Source: Aedes albopictus (taxonomy: Eukaryota > Arthropoda > Insecta > Diptera > Culicidae). Taken from it: DNA of 64,000 nucleotides. The stretch covers positions 367,973,238-368,037,237 of the forward strand of contig NC_085138.1 of NCBI RefSeq assembly GCF_035046485.1, given 5' to 3'. This document shows positions 34,948 to 46,502 of this stretch, piece after piece. Numbering within the stretch: position 1 is the first letter of the stretch; the number at the start of each line of letters is the position of its first letter. The notes beneath the pieces were generated by a model. It did no database searches. It was given only the letters and a program-made list of their open reading frames with translations, and had not been told where the DNA came from. Position numbers and translations under genes: made by a program.

Positions 34948-35969
34948 CACCAAAACGTCCATTTAGGTAACGAGTTGGGACTGCCTAAATAGAATTTTTA
35001 CCTAAATGGATTCAGGTTATTACCTAAATGAATTTGAAGATTGCAAAAAAGTTTAAGCAGGACGAGTGACCTGGAGTGGAGATATAAAGGGGGCCAAGTG
35101 GGGTTTCAGAGGGACTTCATGGGAATTTGAGGAGGGTGGAGGGGGGGGGTGTGGTTGTCAGAGGCGTTGCACCGGGGGGGGGGGGGGGGGGGGGTCTTCA
35201 GGGTTATTTTCGAGGAGTTTGGAAGAGTCTCAGTTGCGATACATGGGATCCGATGGGGTTTTAAGGAGATTTCGAGGGCATTTTAAAAAGCTACTTTGGC
35301 GAATTTGGGAGGCGCTTTCGGTGGTTTCTCAGGTGCATGACATGGGGTCCGAGGTTTTAGGGGGATTTCGAGGGCGTTTCAAAAATCTTCAGATCCTTTT
35401 TAGCTAGAGTTTTTTTTAGAGTTTTAGAGGTGTTACTCAGGCGTTTTCGGGGGGTTACTGAGGGTCTCAGGTGCGTTACATGGGGTCCGAGGGGTTTTTG
35501 GTGGGATTCCGAGGGCGTTTTATGAAGCTTCACACGATTTTTGACGGGTTTAAGAGGTGTCATTTAGGCGTTTTAGGGGGTTTCAGAGGGTCTCAGCAGT
35601 GTAACAGAGGATTTTGAGGGGAGTTAAGGGGGCACATTTTGGATCACAGCTCTTAAGTTACCTTCAGAGAGATTTTAACTGAGCTTCAAAGCGTTTCTTA
35701 CACGATTCAGGTTGCTCAAGAAAGTTCTTTAAAAAACCCTTAACAGTCCCAAATCAACCCCATCCCCCTTAATAGTTCCCCACTGAGCATGCCCTGAACT
35801 CGCCTTAACTCCACTTGCAACTTAATTCCCTCAAACCAACCTTATCCCTGATCTAAAACACTTCAACTGCTCCGAACACAAGCAGATTCCATTTAGGTAA
35901 CGTTACCTAAATGGAGGGACCTAAATAGATTTTACCTAAATGGATTCGACCTAAATGGAGGTTTGAGTG
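34948..35969. mobile_element. TA-flanked element with CCATTTAGGTAA subterminal repeats
   Basis: Imperfect inverted ends CACCAAAACGTCCATTTAGG and its complement are flanked by TA (34946-34947, 35970-35971). Within each end the phrase CCATTTAGGTA or its complement occurs several times. The middle holds a G-rich degenerate repeat (GGGATTTCGAGGGCGTTT, 35060-35660) with a 21-G run at 35174-35194, then a C-rich part at 35740-35870. The frames there come from the repeat and are not genes. Confidence 0.65.
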
Positions 35970-36029
35970 TAGGGTCATTTTTTACCCAAACCGTACACAG
36001 CGGCAGCGAGCTGCTGCCAACGTGATGCA

Positions 36030-37300
36030 AAAGGAAGGTTTAAAAAAATCCATGGAAGTTTTTCTGAAGAAACCGCTGAAGGAGTTTCTGGAAGAAACAT
36101 TGGTAAATTTGAAGACCGAAGGAGACTACTAAATATACTGTAAATGAAATCTTGAAGCAATTTCTTGAGAAATTCTGAACTTTAGATTTTTTGAAGAAAT
36201 TCGTGGAAGATTTTCTGGACGATTTCTTATACGGATTTATAAAACAATCTATGGAGGATATTCGAAGGAAACCCATAGATGCTTTTCTAGAGGAATTCTT
36301 GGATACGTTTCAGAAGGATCTTCTAGAGGAAATTCTGAAAGAAATTTAAAAGGAATTTCATTTAAGGAATCCATGGAGGATGTCTCGAAAGAACTTTCAA
36401 AAGTTAATCGTTAAAGACTTTCTGAAAAAAAAATCTTGGAGAAATTTCCAAACACATACATGAAACAATTTCAGGAAGATTTCAAGGAAGGCTTTATAAT
36501 AGAGTTCCTACATTAATGTTAGAAATGATCTCTAGAAAACTTGGGAGAAAATATTAAAATTAAATTTAATATTAAAATATTAAAATATGGAAACTATTAA
36601 TTTACTAAACGAAACCCTGGAAGAGTTCCTGAAGGGATTTTCATAAAAAGCCTTCCTGGTTATTTTTTTTTATTGAAAAGTGCCTGGAAGAATTCTGAAG
36701 AAATCACCGGAGGAGTTTTTTAAGAAATAGCGAGAGATTCTTTTTCTAGAATCCATGAAAGAATTTCTGAAAATATCCTTGGATGGTTTTGGAATTAATC
36801 TTCCGATAAATTTCTGGAGAAAGCTCTCGAAGAATTTCTGAAGGGATCAGAAAGGAATTCAGAATAAATTGATGCACTCATCCATGGTAAACATTCTTAA
36901 ATTGAATTTCACTAGTTTCACTAGTTGTTTTTCTGATTTTTTTTTTACAAAGGGATATCTTGAAAAATTGACAGTGGATTGGTTCAGAAATTTCTGCATA
37001 AATTTCTTTTGAATTCCTATATTAATTCCTGAAACTGAAAAAAAACCCTGCAGAAAATTTCCTAATGAATCTATAAAGTATGTTTGTGAAAGCTCATTGA
37101 GAACACTCTTGGGGAGTTTGTAGGCAATCTTTTTCTTCATTGGGAGAAATATTAAAAAAATCCACAAAGGAGTTCTACGCCTTTATAGGTTTCGTAAGAT
37201 TTACGCAAGATAAGTCTTAGGTTTTCGTGCCTCTGGGAACTTTTTGGAATTTTAGCAAGAATGTATTCTCAGAGATGCATCAGAATCGGTTCTAGAAGGT
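36030..37300. repeat. Degenerate 12-bp repeat field, reverse polarity
   Basis: TTTCTGAAGAAAC, GAGTTTCTGGAAGAA and GGAATTCTTGG units recur. The part 36950-37060 is the inverted counterpart of 230-345, sharing GGAATTAAT, AAGAAATTTATG and CCAAT-CACTG in order. Confidence 0.55.
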
Positions 37301-37368
37301 TTAGTGGGAAATTCTAACAAATCATTAAAAAAATTTTTTTGCAAATTCCATTAGGAAATAAAAGGTAA

Positions 37369-37531
37369 ATTCGAATGAGTGTAATCAGTTTCGTACGTTT
37401 TACTTCCGCCCTATGTTGCTTACCCTTTGACAGATACGCGTATTTCGACTACCACTTGTAATCTTCCTCAGTGTCAGTTATCAAGTGGTTTAAATTAAAT
37501 TAAAAAGTATGAAACGGATTACACTCATTCG
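37369..37531. mobile_element. Foldback element carrying a hammerhead-like fold
   Basis: ATTCGAATGAGTGTAATC near 37370 pairs with GATTACACTCATTCGAA near 37516, and TTTCGTAC with GTATGAAA inside that. Between the arms the minus strand encodes a structure that matches the hammerhead core (see the ncRNA entry). No protein is encoded. It lies about 400 bp before the first channel gene. Confidence 0.7.
37428..37476 (-). ncRNA. Hammerhead-ribozyme-like motif
   Basis: Read 5' to 3' on the minus strand: stem I strand TGACA (37476-37472), core CTGAGGA (37471-37465), one extra A, stem II GATTAC-AAGTG-GTAGTC (37463-37447), core GAA (37446-37444), self-complementary stem III ATACGCGTAT (37443-37434), C at the cleavage position (37433), and stem I partner TGTCA (37432-37428). 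The CUGANGA and GAA boxes, the G-C pair closing stem II at the core, the A-U pair at the base of stem III and the cleavage C are all in place. The single added A is the only departure. Activity is untested. Confidence 0.55.
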
Positions 37532-37904
37532 AAGAGGGTATTCTGCTAAGAGGGTTCGAAAAGTCGGTACAAGATCGAAAAGGTAAATGTTTTTATCATT
37601 TGATATTGTAAAGGCAATAAAAGCCTGGCGTGCTTATTTCTACATTATTCGACCGATACTATCTGGTCTAATGACCCATCGCCTATCCATTTCATCGTCG
37701 TCAGAGGAGTGGCAAAACGTCATCGCTCACAACTTTCGTTATCATTTGCATTGGAAAATGCGACGGCATTTTAGCAATTAGATGTCACTCGAACAGTTCA
37801 TCACCCATCAATCCCAGCTCCGGTAAACGACGCGACGTGAACATGCCGTCTTCCATCAGAGTGCTAATTTTCACACGCTCTGAGGGAAATTGCACCGGGC
37901 ATCG

Positions 37905-37910
37905 TCAGTG
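37905..37910 (+). promoter_or_regulatory. Possible initiator of the first pickpocket gene
   Basis: TCAGTG fits the arthropod TCAGT initiator and lies 32 bases before the chosen ATG. A start here would exclude the out-of-frame ATGs at 37837 and 37843. No TATA box is evident. This is a short match and weak on its own. Confidence 0.25.
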
Positions 37911-37936
37911 CTGTCGCGTATTCGGTCCCGTTCGGG

Positions 37937-39701
37937 ATGACTCTCGGAAAGGTGAAGGCCGTTCTGGCGAGAGCGAAAGAAATCTTTCTGGATTTCGCTT
38001 CCAAAACCTCGATCCACGGGGTGAAGTACTTTGGCTGTCCGGATCGTAATTGGTGCGAGAAGTTCTTCTGGATAACGGTGTTTGCCTTGTCGGTGTGCAG
38101 TGGGGCTTTGCAGATTCGTAAAGTTTACGATAAGTGGGTTCAAACTCCGGTTATCGTGAGCTTCGATGAGAAGTTCACACCGGTATGGCAGATTCCGTTC
38201 CCGGCGGTCACCATCTGCCCGGAAGCAAAGACGCCGATTTCGGTTCTGAATTTTACTAGGGAGTTTCACCGATTTGTAGAACAATCATCCAGGAGAAATC
38301 ACCAGGCGAGGTTAGAAGAATTGTGATTTGTCAGATCATCAGATGTATCACACTTAGTTACGTTTCAGGGATGATGCTTTACTGGCGATGATGCAGCTGT
38401 GCGACCGAGCAAACATTTTCACGATGATCTCGAAAACTGTGTCCATTCCGAACAAGAAGGCCGCAGAAAGTTACGCTTCTTTAATCAGATTGTTGAACAT
38501 TCCTAAGGCTGAAATGTTGGACGATTGTATATTCCTCGGAGAAAGATTCAACTGTTCAGATCTGTTTTCCTACACCCTAACGGAGGAGGGAGTTTGTCTA
38601 ACGTTCAACATCCTTTCAGCGAACGACATGCTTCGCACGAATGTTCTCCAATCGAGTGATCCCTACATTACCGAACAGTCGGAAGCTCCCTACTGGTCTC
38701 TTGAGATGGGATATTCTCGTGAAGCAAACATCACTTCATACCCTCGTCGAACCCTCGGACCAGGTTACTCCGCTGGACTTTCCCTCTTCCTACGCTCGGA
38801 TCTGACAAATCACGACTACCTCTGTAGAGGTCCCATTCATGGTTTCAAAATCTTGCTACACTCCTCTAGCGAATTCCCCCAAGTCTCGAACAAATTCATC
38901 CGGATTCCCATGAACCACGAAGTTACGGTCGCCGTTAAACCGGAGAAGATTTCCACCAACGACGGATTGCAAAGCTACAGTCCCGAGCGGCGGCAGTGTT
39001 TCTTCAACAGCGAACGCTACCTGCAGTTCTTCCGCGTGTACAACCAGGAAAACTGCGAACTCGAGTGCCTGACCAATTTCACCCTGCACCGATGCGGTTG
39101 CGTCAAGTTCTCGATGCCTCGAACGAACGCCACCGCGGAATGTGAGATCAATCAGTTTCGGTGCATGTGGAATGCGGAGATCGAGCTGCTCGAAATGGGA
39201 CCCACGGGACACAAGCTGGAGGAGTTGAACTTCCGGACGAGGTGTAACTGTCTGCCGGCGTGTACCTCGGTGCAGTACGATACGGAGATCACTCAGGCGA
39301 ATTTTGACTGGGTGCGGTGGGCTCGCACGATGAACGTCTCGTCGATGGCAGTTAATGGGTAATTGGGATTTCAAATTTTGACGATCAGTTTAACATCGTA
39401 ATTCAATTGTTATTTTCCTAATAGAATGCAGATCTCACGACTGGGCATCTACTATAAGGAGTCCCAGTTTATGACCTCTAAACGGAGCGAGCTGTACGGG
39501 TTGACGGATTTTTTGGCGAATTGCGGAGGACTGCTGGGGCTGTGTATGGGTATGAGCATGCTCAGCGTGGTGGAACTGTTTTACTTCAGCCTGATAAGGC
39601 CGTTTGCTTTGTGGGCACAGGAAGGTGGACTTGGGGAACTTGAGAAGGAACGAACACCAGCCGCAGTTGAATCGAAAAATGGGGCAGTAAAAGGTGACTG
39701 A
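37937..39701 (+). CDS. Pickpocket-type DEG/ENaC sodium channel subunit, three exons
   Basis: The exons are 37937-38310, 38369-39358 and 39425-39701. Introns of 58 and 66 nt follow GT-AG, both in phase 2, and the joined frame is 546 aa, a usual pickpocket length. The ATG is the first after an in-frame TAA at 37865. The cytosolic N-terminus carries the gating His-Gly (residues 27-28, SIHGVKYFG). Helix 1 is about 41-61, followed by PFPAVTICPE at 87-96. The ectodomain has the finger cysteines and GVCLTFNILSA (198-208). The thumb ladder follows: RRQC (335), CELEC (354-358), CGC (367-369) and CNCLPAC (417-423). Helix 2 (about 480-512) includes GMS (497-499), at the Gly-x-Ser filter position, and the LSVVE motif. 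Family members form cation channels for taste, touch or salt sensing; the exact role cannot be told. A weak AATATA lies at 39744. Its paralogue lies 14 kb downstream on the same strand. Confidence 0.95.
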
Positions 39702-40235
39702 TGATGCAAATTTCTTGTAGGCTGATGTGAAATCGTTTTTGAAAATATAAGTAAAAGAATATTGTAGCATCCTTGTATCAGATCCGGAAACACATGTGTT
39801 AAATAACAGTGCATAGTTCGTAAATATTACATTACATTAACAAGCTCCTTATTATGTAAGTTTATTGAATTGGTATTTGGAATTTTTCTAAATTATGTAC
39901 ACTTTTTGAAACTATATCACGCTTAAGATAATACATAATTAACAACATTACTCCGTTGAGTGCTCGTCGCTGATACGCACCAGGGTTTAACTGGTAGGAG
40001 AGCAACGTCGTCAACCAGTTCGAAATCATTTAGATGCTCCATGGTAATGGGCTGCATTGGCGTAGCTAGGATTTTTTTCTGGAAGGGGCCCAGGGGGGGG
40101 GGGTCTTGACTTGTAATGACTTTTAAGCGGGATGGGCGCCCGGTATGTGAATAAGCAAATCGGCATTGCAGTTTTGAGGAATCAAAATGACTGTTTTAGA
40201 TTTGTTCATAGTTTCGTAAACTATATGAGTGTCAA
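39702..40235. other. Intergenic DNA after the first channel gene
   Basis: This holds the 3' flank of the gene. It contains a GGGGCCCAGGGGGG run near 40087, preceded by GGCGTAGCTAGGATTTTTT, a phrase that often ends dispersed mosquito repeats. I see no gene. Confidence 0.4.
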
Positions 40236-40239
40236 TAAT

Positions 40240-43200
40240 TCGTCCAGGATTTTTTTTCCATAGCTTGTTCCAGTGATTCCATCATGGATTCCTCAAGAGA
40301 TTCCTTCAAGAACCTAATACCCATATATATACATATCTTCGAGGATTTGTCCTGGGATATCTTTAGTGGTTCCTCCTCTTTGTGGTTTCCTTCAGGAATT
40401 TCTCCAGAGATCCTTTAATGTATTTCTTCAGCGATATCTACAGGGATTTTTCCATATATTCCTTCCAGAATTCCGCTAGAGATTGTTCCAATAATTCCAT
40501 CTGGAATGATTCGAAGTATTTTTGCAGGAATTTATTTAAAAAATTCTTTCAGAAAATTATACCAGCGATTGTTTAAAAGCCAGGAGTTGCATAAAACATT
40601 TGTACAAAAAATTCTTCAGGGGTCCATGCAAGTATTCCTTCAATAATTCGTCCAGAAATTACTACAGACACGGATTTCTTCAGATTTGTTTTCCAGGGAT
40701 TCCTACATAAATGCTTTTAGGAATTCGCTAAGAAAGCTTTCCTCAGATTCCCTAAGGAATTCTTCATGGGGTTTCTTCAGAAATTTCTCCAAGAATTCCT
40801 GCAGGGAATCACCCGCGAATTCCTTCTATAATTCTTTCAGGAACAACTTCCGGGATTATTTTAAAAATGTCTGCAAGAACTCTTCTTGGGATTTCTTCAG
40901 AAACTCCTTCAGGAATTCATCCAGGATTTCAGGATTTCCTCAAGAATTTCAGCAATTTCTTCAGTACTGAGTTTTCCCCAAAAACTGCTTCTGGAATTCC
41001 CTCAGAAATTGAACTTTGAATTTCTTCTAGAATTCTTCCTGGGACTCCTCCGGGAATTCCTCAAGGGACTCCTCTGGGAACTGCTCAAGGGATTGCTCCA
41101 AATAATCCTGGAGGAATTCTTCCAGGATGGATTCCTCTAAAACTTTCTACAGGGATTCGTCCAAGAATTCCTCTAGAGATTCCTCTAGGGATTCCTGCAG
41201 GAGTTCCACCAGGGATTGCTCCTGCAATTGTTCCAGTGAGTCTTTAAGGAAATTCTGCAGGAATAATTCCTCCAGGGATTGCTATTGCAATTTCTTAAGG
41301 ATTTTCTCTAGAGATTCCTCCAGATATTCCTACAGGCATGTCTCCAGGTTTTCTTCCAGGAGTTTCTTCAAGGATATTTATAGGGATTCCTCCAGTAATA
41401 TACCAGAAATCCCAACAGAAATTCCTTCAGAAACAATTATCGCAGTTCCTCCAGGAATTTCTCCAGGTAATCCTCCAGGGATTCCTTAAGAAACTCCTCC
41501 AGGAATTTCTCACAGATTTAGTCCAGGAATTACTCTAAGAATTCCTCCAGGGATTCCTGCATAAATCCCTCCTTAAATTCCTCAAGGAATTTCTTCAGGG
41601 ATTCTTCAGGAATTATTCCAGGTATTCTTCCAGGCATTCCTTTAGGATTTCATCCAAGCATATCTCCATGAACTCCTCCAGAAATTCCACCAAGAATTTC
41701 TCCACGAATTACCCCAGGAAAATTCAGAAATTTCTTCAGGAAATTTTCCAGGGATTCACCAGGAAATTTTTCCAGGAATTTCTCCTCCACAGATTCCCCT
41801 CGAAATTCCGCCAGGAATTTTTTCATGAATCCTCCAAAAATTGCCACAGGAAAACACCAGGAATTCTTCATGGATTCCTCTGATAGTTCTTCCAGAGATT
41901 CCTCTAGCAACTCCTCCGCTGATTCCTCTAGTATTTCCTGCAGAAATTCCTCCAAGAATTCCTCCTGGAATTCCTCTAGAATTTGCTCTAGCAATTCCTC
42001 CTGGAATTCCTCGGGGAATTCCTCCTGGAATTCCTCCAGATATTCATCTGGAAATTCCTCTAGGAATTTCTTCAGAAATTTCTCTAGGGATTCCTTCCAA
42101 TACTCCGTTAAAGATTCCTCCAGGAATGAATTCAAGGATTCCTCCAGGAATTTTTCCTGGGATTGTTCCATGGAATTGCCCTAAGAATTCCTCTAGGGTT
42201 TTCTCCAGGAATTCCTCCAAAGATTCTGCCATGATTTTGTCCAGAAGTTCCTCCAGGAATTTCTTCTAGGTTTCCGACAGAATTCTGTTCAGAGGTTGCT
42301 CCAGGCATTTCTCCTGAGGTTTCTCCAAAAATTGCTTAAGGGATTCCTCCAGGGTTTTTTATTTCAAGAATCCCCACAGGGATTCTACAAGAATTTCTCT
42401 AGAAATTTCTCTGAAGTTTCCTCCAGGAACTCATCAAGAGGTTTCTTCAGCATTACCTTAGCAATTCCTTTAAAAATTCCTCCAGACATTGATCTTGGAG
42501 TTCCTCCTGGAATTTCTACAGAAATTAAAACCGAAATTTCCTTCAGATATTCCCTTATAAATTCCCCCCGGATTCCAGGCATTACTCCAAGAATGCCTCC
42601 AGGGATTCCTGCATGAATTCTTCCTGAGATTCCTCTGGGAATTCCTTCAAGGATTTCTTCAGAAATCCTCCAAGAAATCCTCCTGGGTTTCCTTCAGGAA
42701 TCACCCCAGAAATTTCTCCTGGAATTTGTCCTGGAATTACTTCAGATATTCCTCCAGGCATTTCTCGAGGAACTTTTCCAGAAGTTCCACCAAGAATTCC
42801 TCCAGGAATTACCCCAGGTATTTCTTCAGAAATTCCTACAGCAATTCATCCAGGAATTTCTGCAGGAAATCCTCCAAGGATTCCTTCAGAAATTGTTTCA
42901 GGAATTTCTGCAGGAATTCGTCCAGGATTTTTTCCAGGGATTCCTCCGGAAATTCTTCCATGGTTTCCTCCAGGAATTAATCCAAGAATTCCACCCAAAG
43001 GGATTCCTCCAGAAATTATTACAAAGATGTTTCTCCAATGATTCCTCTAGGGATTTCTCCAGGAATTCTTCCTAGGTTTCCGATAGGAATTTGTCCAGAA
43101 GTTCCTTCAGGCATTTCTCCTGAGGATTCTCTAGAAATTGCTCCAGGGATGTTTCCAAGAGTCTCTCAAGAAATTTCTCTAAGGTTTCCTCCAGGAACAC

Positions 43201-43571
43201 CTCAAGAGGTTTTTTTTTCAGAATTAGCCCTGGAATTCCTTTAGAAATGTCTCTAGCATTTTTTTCAGGTATTGTTTCAGGAATTTCTTCGGAAATTCCT
43301 ACAGCAATTCCTCCAGGAATTTCCCCAAGAATTTATCCAGGGATGTATCCAAGAATTGTTCCTGGATTTTTCAACAGGAATTTATCCAGAAGTTCCGTCA
43401 GGCATTTCTTCTGAGATTCCTCCTAAAAATTTCTTCATGGATTTTTCCAAGAATTTCCAAAGGGATTCTTCCAAGAATTTCTGTAGAAATATCTCTAAGG
43501 GCTCCTTCTGGGTTTTCCCAAAAGGGTTCCTGTGAAATTTCTCCAGGGAGTCCTCCTAGTTTCTTATAGGG
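40240..43571. repeat. Long 12-bp minisatellite, well preserved at 41-43.5 kb
   Basis: Runs of GGAATTCCTCCA at 12-base steps are clearest at 41930-42060 and 42740-43000. The translated shadows include a 173-codon EEFL-rich frame on the minus strand (41650-42171). A 142-codon frame rich in IPPGI-type repeats runs on the plus strand (41841-42269). Both are explained by a 12-bp period lacking stop codons. The array is cut at 43571 by a hAT-like element and resumes at 45534. Confidence 0.88.
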
Positions 43572-45533
43572 CAGGGGTTTTCAGATAGTTCACCGCGGTG
43601 CACTTGGTGCACCGCATAGCCATGATAAGTGCAACGCGACACTTCAGAAAATTCTTGCATATTCAAATTGATTTCCTGTTCAATAAAAAGTACTTTGAAA
43701 TCGTTAGAACAAGGGGTCCATGGCTAAACTATTGAAAGGTGCTGCAATGGAGTGAGAGTAAAATTATTCCCACGCCGGCCTGAATCCGTCAAGAACCCTG
43801 GCAGATTTTCGCAAAGAATCATGGAACAAGTCCACAAGTCAACTCTCCTCATAAGTATAATATTTTTTCCACGAACTCGTAATGGATATTTACAAGCACC
43901 CTGCAAAGAATTTTCAATGAATTCGTTAAATAACTCAGAAGAAATCTTACTAATATTTCTGAGTCCTTGCCTAATACCAGAGAAGGAATCTTTCACTGCT
44001 CCAAAAATTGGTTGACCTAGAAATCTATTGACAACGTTTTTATGATATTCAAAGGAGCTGCGCCTGAATTGACAAGAGCGCTTGGAGTGAATTTATCAAA
44101 AAACTTGACAATAAAGGGCGAACACGATAAAATTGCCACACAGAAAATATTGTATAACTTTTGATTGCGTTCGCCAAAATAGCTAATTTTTTGACCATGA
44201 ATAGTATATTATGTGTAGCTAATACCATAAAATTTTCATTATAATCGGTTGGGTATTGGCGGAGATATCGTTGAAACAAGGAAATTGTCTCTTGAGAATC
44301 TTGTACAAACATACATTTTGGAAAATATCACTTTTTTGCCCTTTCAACGCTGGCGTCAAAAATACTGAACCGATTTCAATGAAAATTTTTATGTACGTAA
44401 AGTATGTATAAAGAAGTAGTTTGTCAAAACTTCATTCAATTTGATCATACCGTTAAAAAGTTATAGTCATATGTGTCGCACTATGTCACAATGAGCAGAT
44501 GTGGTTTTTGGTATAGTGAAATTCGAACTGCTCTTACTTTGAAAGTACTTAACAAAAATGGCTGAAATTTTCACTGTAAACAGTTTAACACAATAATTTC
44601 ACACTGTCAAAGTTTTATAAAAATCGGGACAGTGTTACCAGTTCTACAGTCAAAATAGTGCACGCGGAACTAAAAATGGTCAAAAAGTACCTAAAATTTA
44701 CCTTGAAGCGATTTGAGCTTTGGATATTTACTAGAAAAAGTACTGAACCGATTTCGATCAAATTTTTACCACTTAATTGATACTATGTTAAGAATATCGA
44801 GTGAATTTTTCAAACGTTTCGATGAGGTAACAAAAAAGTAATAGCCTAAGTAATTTTTTGAAATGGGTGCACAAATTTTCTAAAATCTCATTTTATGATA
44901 TCGACAATATATGCGCCAATACTCAACCGATTTTAATGAAAATTTTATGGTATTAGCTACACATAATATACTATTCATGGTCAAAAAATTAGCTATTTTG
45001 GCGAAGGCAATCAAAAGTTATACAATATTTTCTGTGTGGCAATTTCATCGTGTTCGCCCTTTAATATTCCAAATATCTGAAAATGAAACATCCAAGTGTC
45101 TTGTGAGAAATTTTTTAGATATCCAGTTAAAGTCTTGGGAAAACGTGTATCAAATTCATCCAAATCGGTGGTTACCATTTTGATTTTTTGAAAACAAAAC
45201 GCCACTAACTTGGAGAGAATTTTACTGGGAAACTTTTCTGGATTTCACTCAGCGTTTATGAAGATCCTGTTTGATTTTTTAAGAAATATTCTAAGTAAGA
45301 AATTTTTCAAGTAGATCGAATAGCTGTGCCACTTCACTATGCTCCGATAAGTAATGAAAAGTCAGTGTGAAAAAAAATATGTTAACGACGAGTGCATGCA
45401 CCTGAAGTCGCTACGAAAAATACGAGTTTTTGTTGACAAGTTGTTTTTTTTTTTGACAATAATAAACGTGTGCACCGCGGAGCGATTTATTTTCAAAAAG
45501 TGCACCGCGATTCAAAAGGTCTGAAAATCCCTT
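43572..45533. mobile_element. hAT-like element inserted in the minisatellite
   Basis: The ends read CAGGGGTTTTCAGA and, on the other strand, AAGGGATTTTCAGA, each followed by CGCGGTGCAC. The flanking 8-mers TTATAGGG and CTCTAGGG match at six positions. Inside, 44060-44290 and 44895-45070 are inverted copies (GCTAATTTTTTGACCATGAA and complement) with mirrored frames of no known family. No transposase is seen. Simple repeat sequence resumes immediately on both sides. Confidence 0.75.
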
Positions 45534-45837
45534 CTCTAGGGAATCATCCAGGAATTCGCCCAGGGATTCCTTCAGAATATCTTCCAGGGATTGCTCCAGG
45601 AATTCATACAGGAATTTCTCCAGGGAGTCCTCAAGGAATTTCTCCTGGAATTCTTCCAGGGATTCTTCCAGATATTCCTGCATGAATTCCTCCAGGAATT
45701 CCTTTGGGAATTCCTCCACGGATTAATCCAGGAATTGTTCAAGAGATTTTTATAGGAATTCATCCGGGAGTTCCTCCAGGGATTGCTATAGGAATTCATC
45801 TAGGGATTGCTCCGGCAATTTTTTCTTGAGGTCCCTC
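45534..45837. repeat. 12-bp minisatellite, middle segment
   Basis: CATCCAGGAATTCGCCCAGG and similar units continue the 40.2-43.6 kb array after the hAT-like insert. Confidence 0.8.
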
Positions 45838-46502
45838 CCCAAGCAGCACCTGCAACATCATCCAAAATGTGGTTTTCTATTCTTTGGTCTAAAAGAGTTG
45901 CAATAAAAGCGCACGCAACTTCCATCTTGTCAGTTGAGTTGCATTTAAACTCCGAATATCGTTAAGTTGCAGCTTTGTTTCATAGGAATTACAAATAACA
46001 TCGTATTTAACATCGATTTATGAAGGCGGAGCTTACATATTCCTCGCAAATGGCAATACAGTCAGCTTGCATTAAATGTGCTATGTAACACACATGAAAC
46101 ATCTTACTCTGGTTTGTTTGTTCAGATTAGGTTCCAAGTGTGTTGCGGAAAACTTGCACGTCTTTCATTTTGACAGCTTTCTAACTTGTGGCAAAGGCGG
46201 TACAATGAAGTAACGCGTAACTTCAGTAGCTTTTATGGTGCAATGAGCAGCAATTCTTTCACAGAGCTTCTGGTGTAGTATGTAAGGTGAGTGGTTAATA
46301 CTCCTGTTGTCCATGGTTCGAGTCTGAATATATTTTTTTATTTTTTTTATCATTCCCCCTAGCTCAAGCTGCATAACGATTTAAATTTTGCACTTTTTGC
46401 GTTTCAAAGAAGAAGCAATTGTGTTCTGTTGTCCTTAATTTGAACAGTGAATAAATTGCACTGATGTTGCTGGTACTGGCTTTGAAACAAGTCGTGTTGC
46501 TT
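45838..46502. mobile_element. Insertion with CCAAGCARCAC ends
   Basis: CCCAAGCAGCAC near 45838 and GTGTTGCTTGGG near 46493 form short inverted ends around about 660 bp that interrupt the minisatellite. Near 46310 there is a box B-like GGTTCGAGTCT followed by T-rich sequence, so a SINE piece may be included. No coding content is recognised. Confidence 0.5.

Noticed and set aside
35066..35407. 113-codon glycine-rich frame
   Set aside because: It is produced by the poly-G tract and the G-rich repeat.
37837..38049. Upstream start at 37837 for the first channel gene
   Set aside because: It is out of frame with the channel coding sequence. The channel frame has an in-frame stop at 37865 before the ATG at 37937.
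38856..39374. 172-codon antisense frame within the channel gene
   Set aside because: It is a shadow of the conserved channel exon on the other strand. The sense frame carries all family motifs.
41650..42171. 173-codon minus-strand frame rich in EEFL repeats as a gene
   Set aside because: It is fully explained by the stop-free 12-bp satellite. There is no start context, splice structure or non-repeat domain, and overlapping frames are equally open.
44911..45183. 90-codon frame resembling another at 44049-44312
   Set aside because: The two are inverted copies within one hAT-like element. The similarity is of DNA, not evidence for a protein family.
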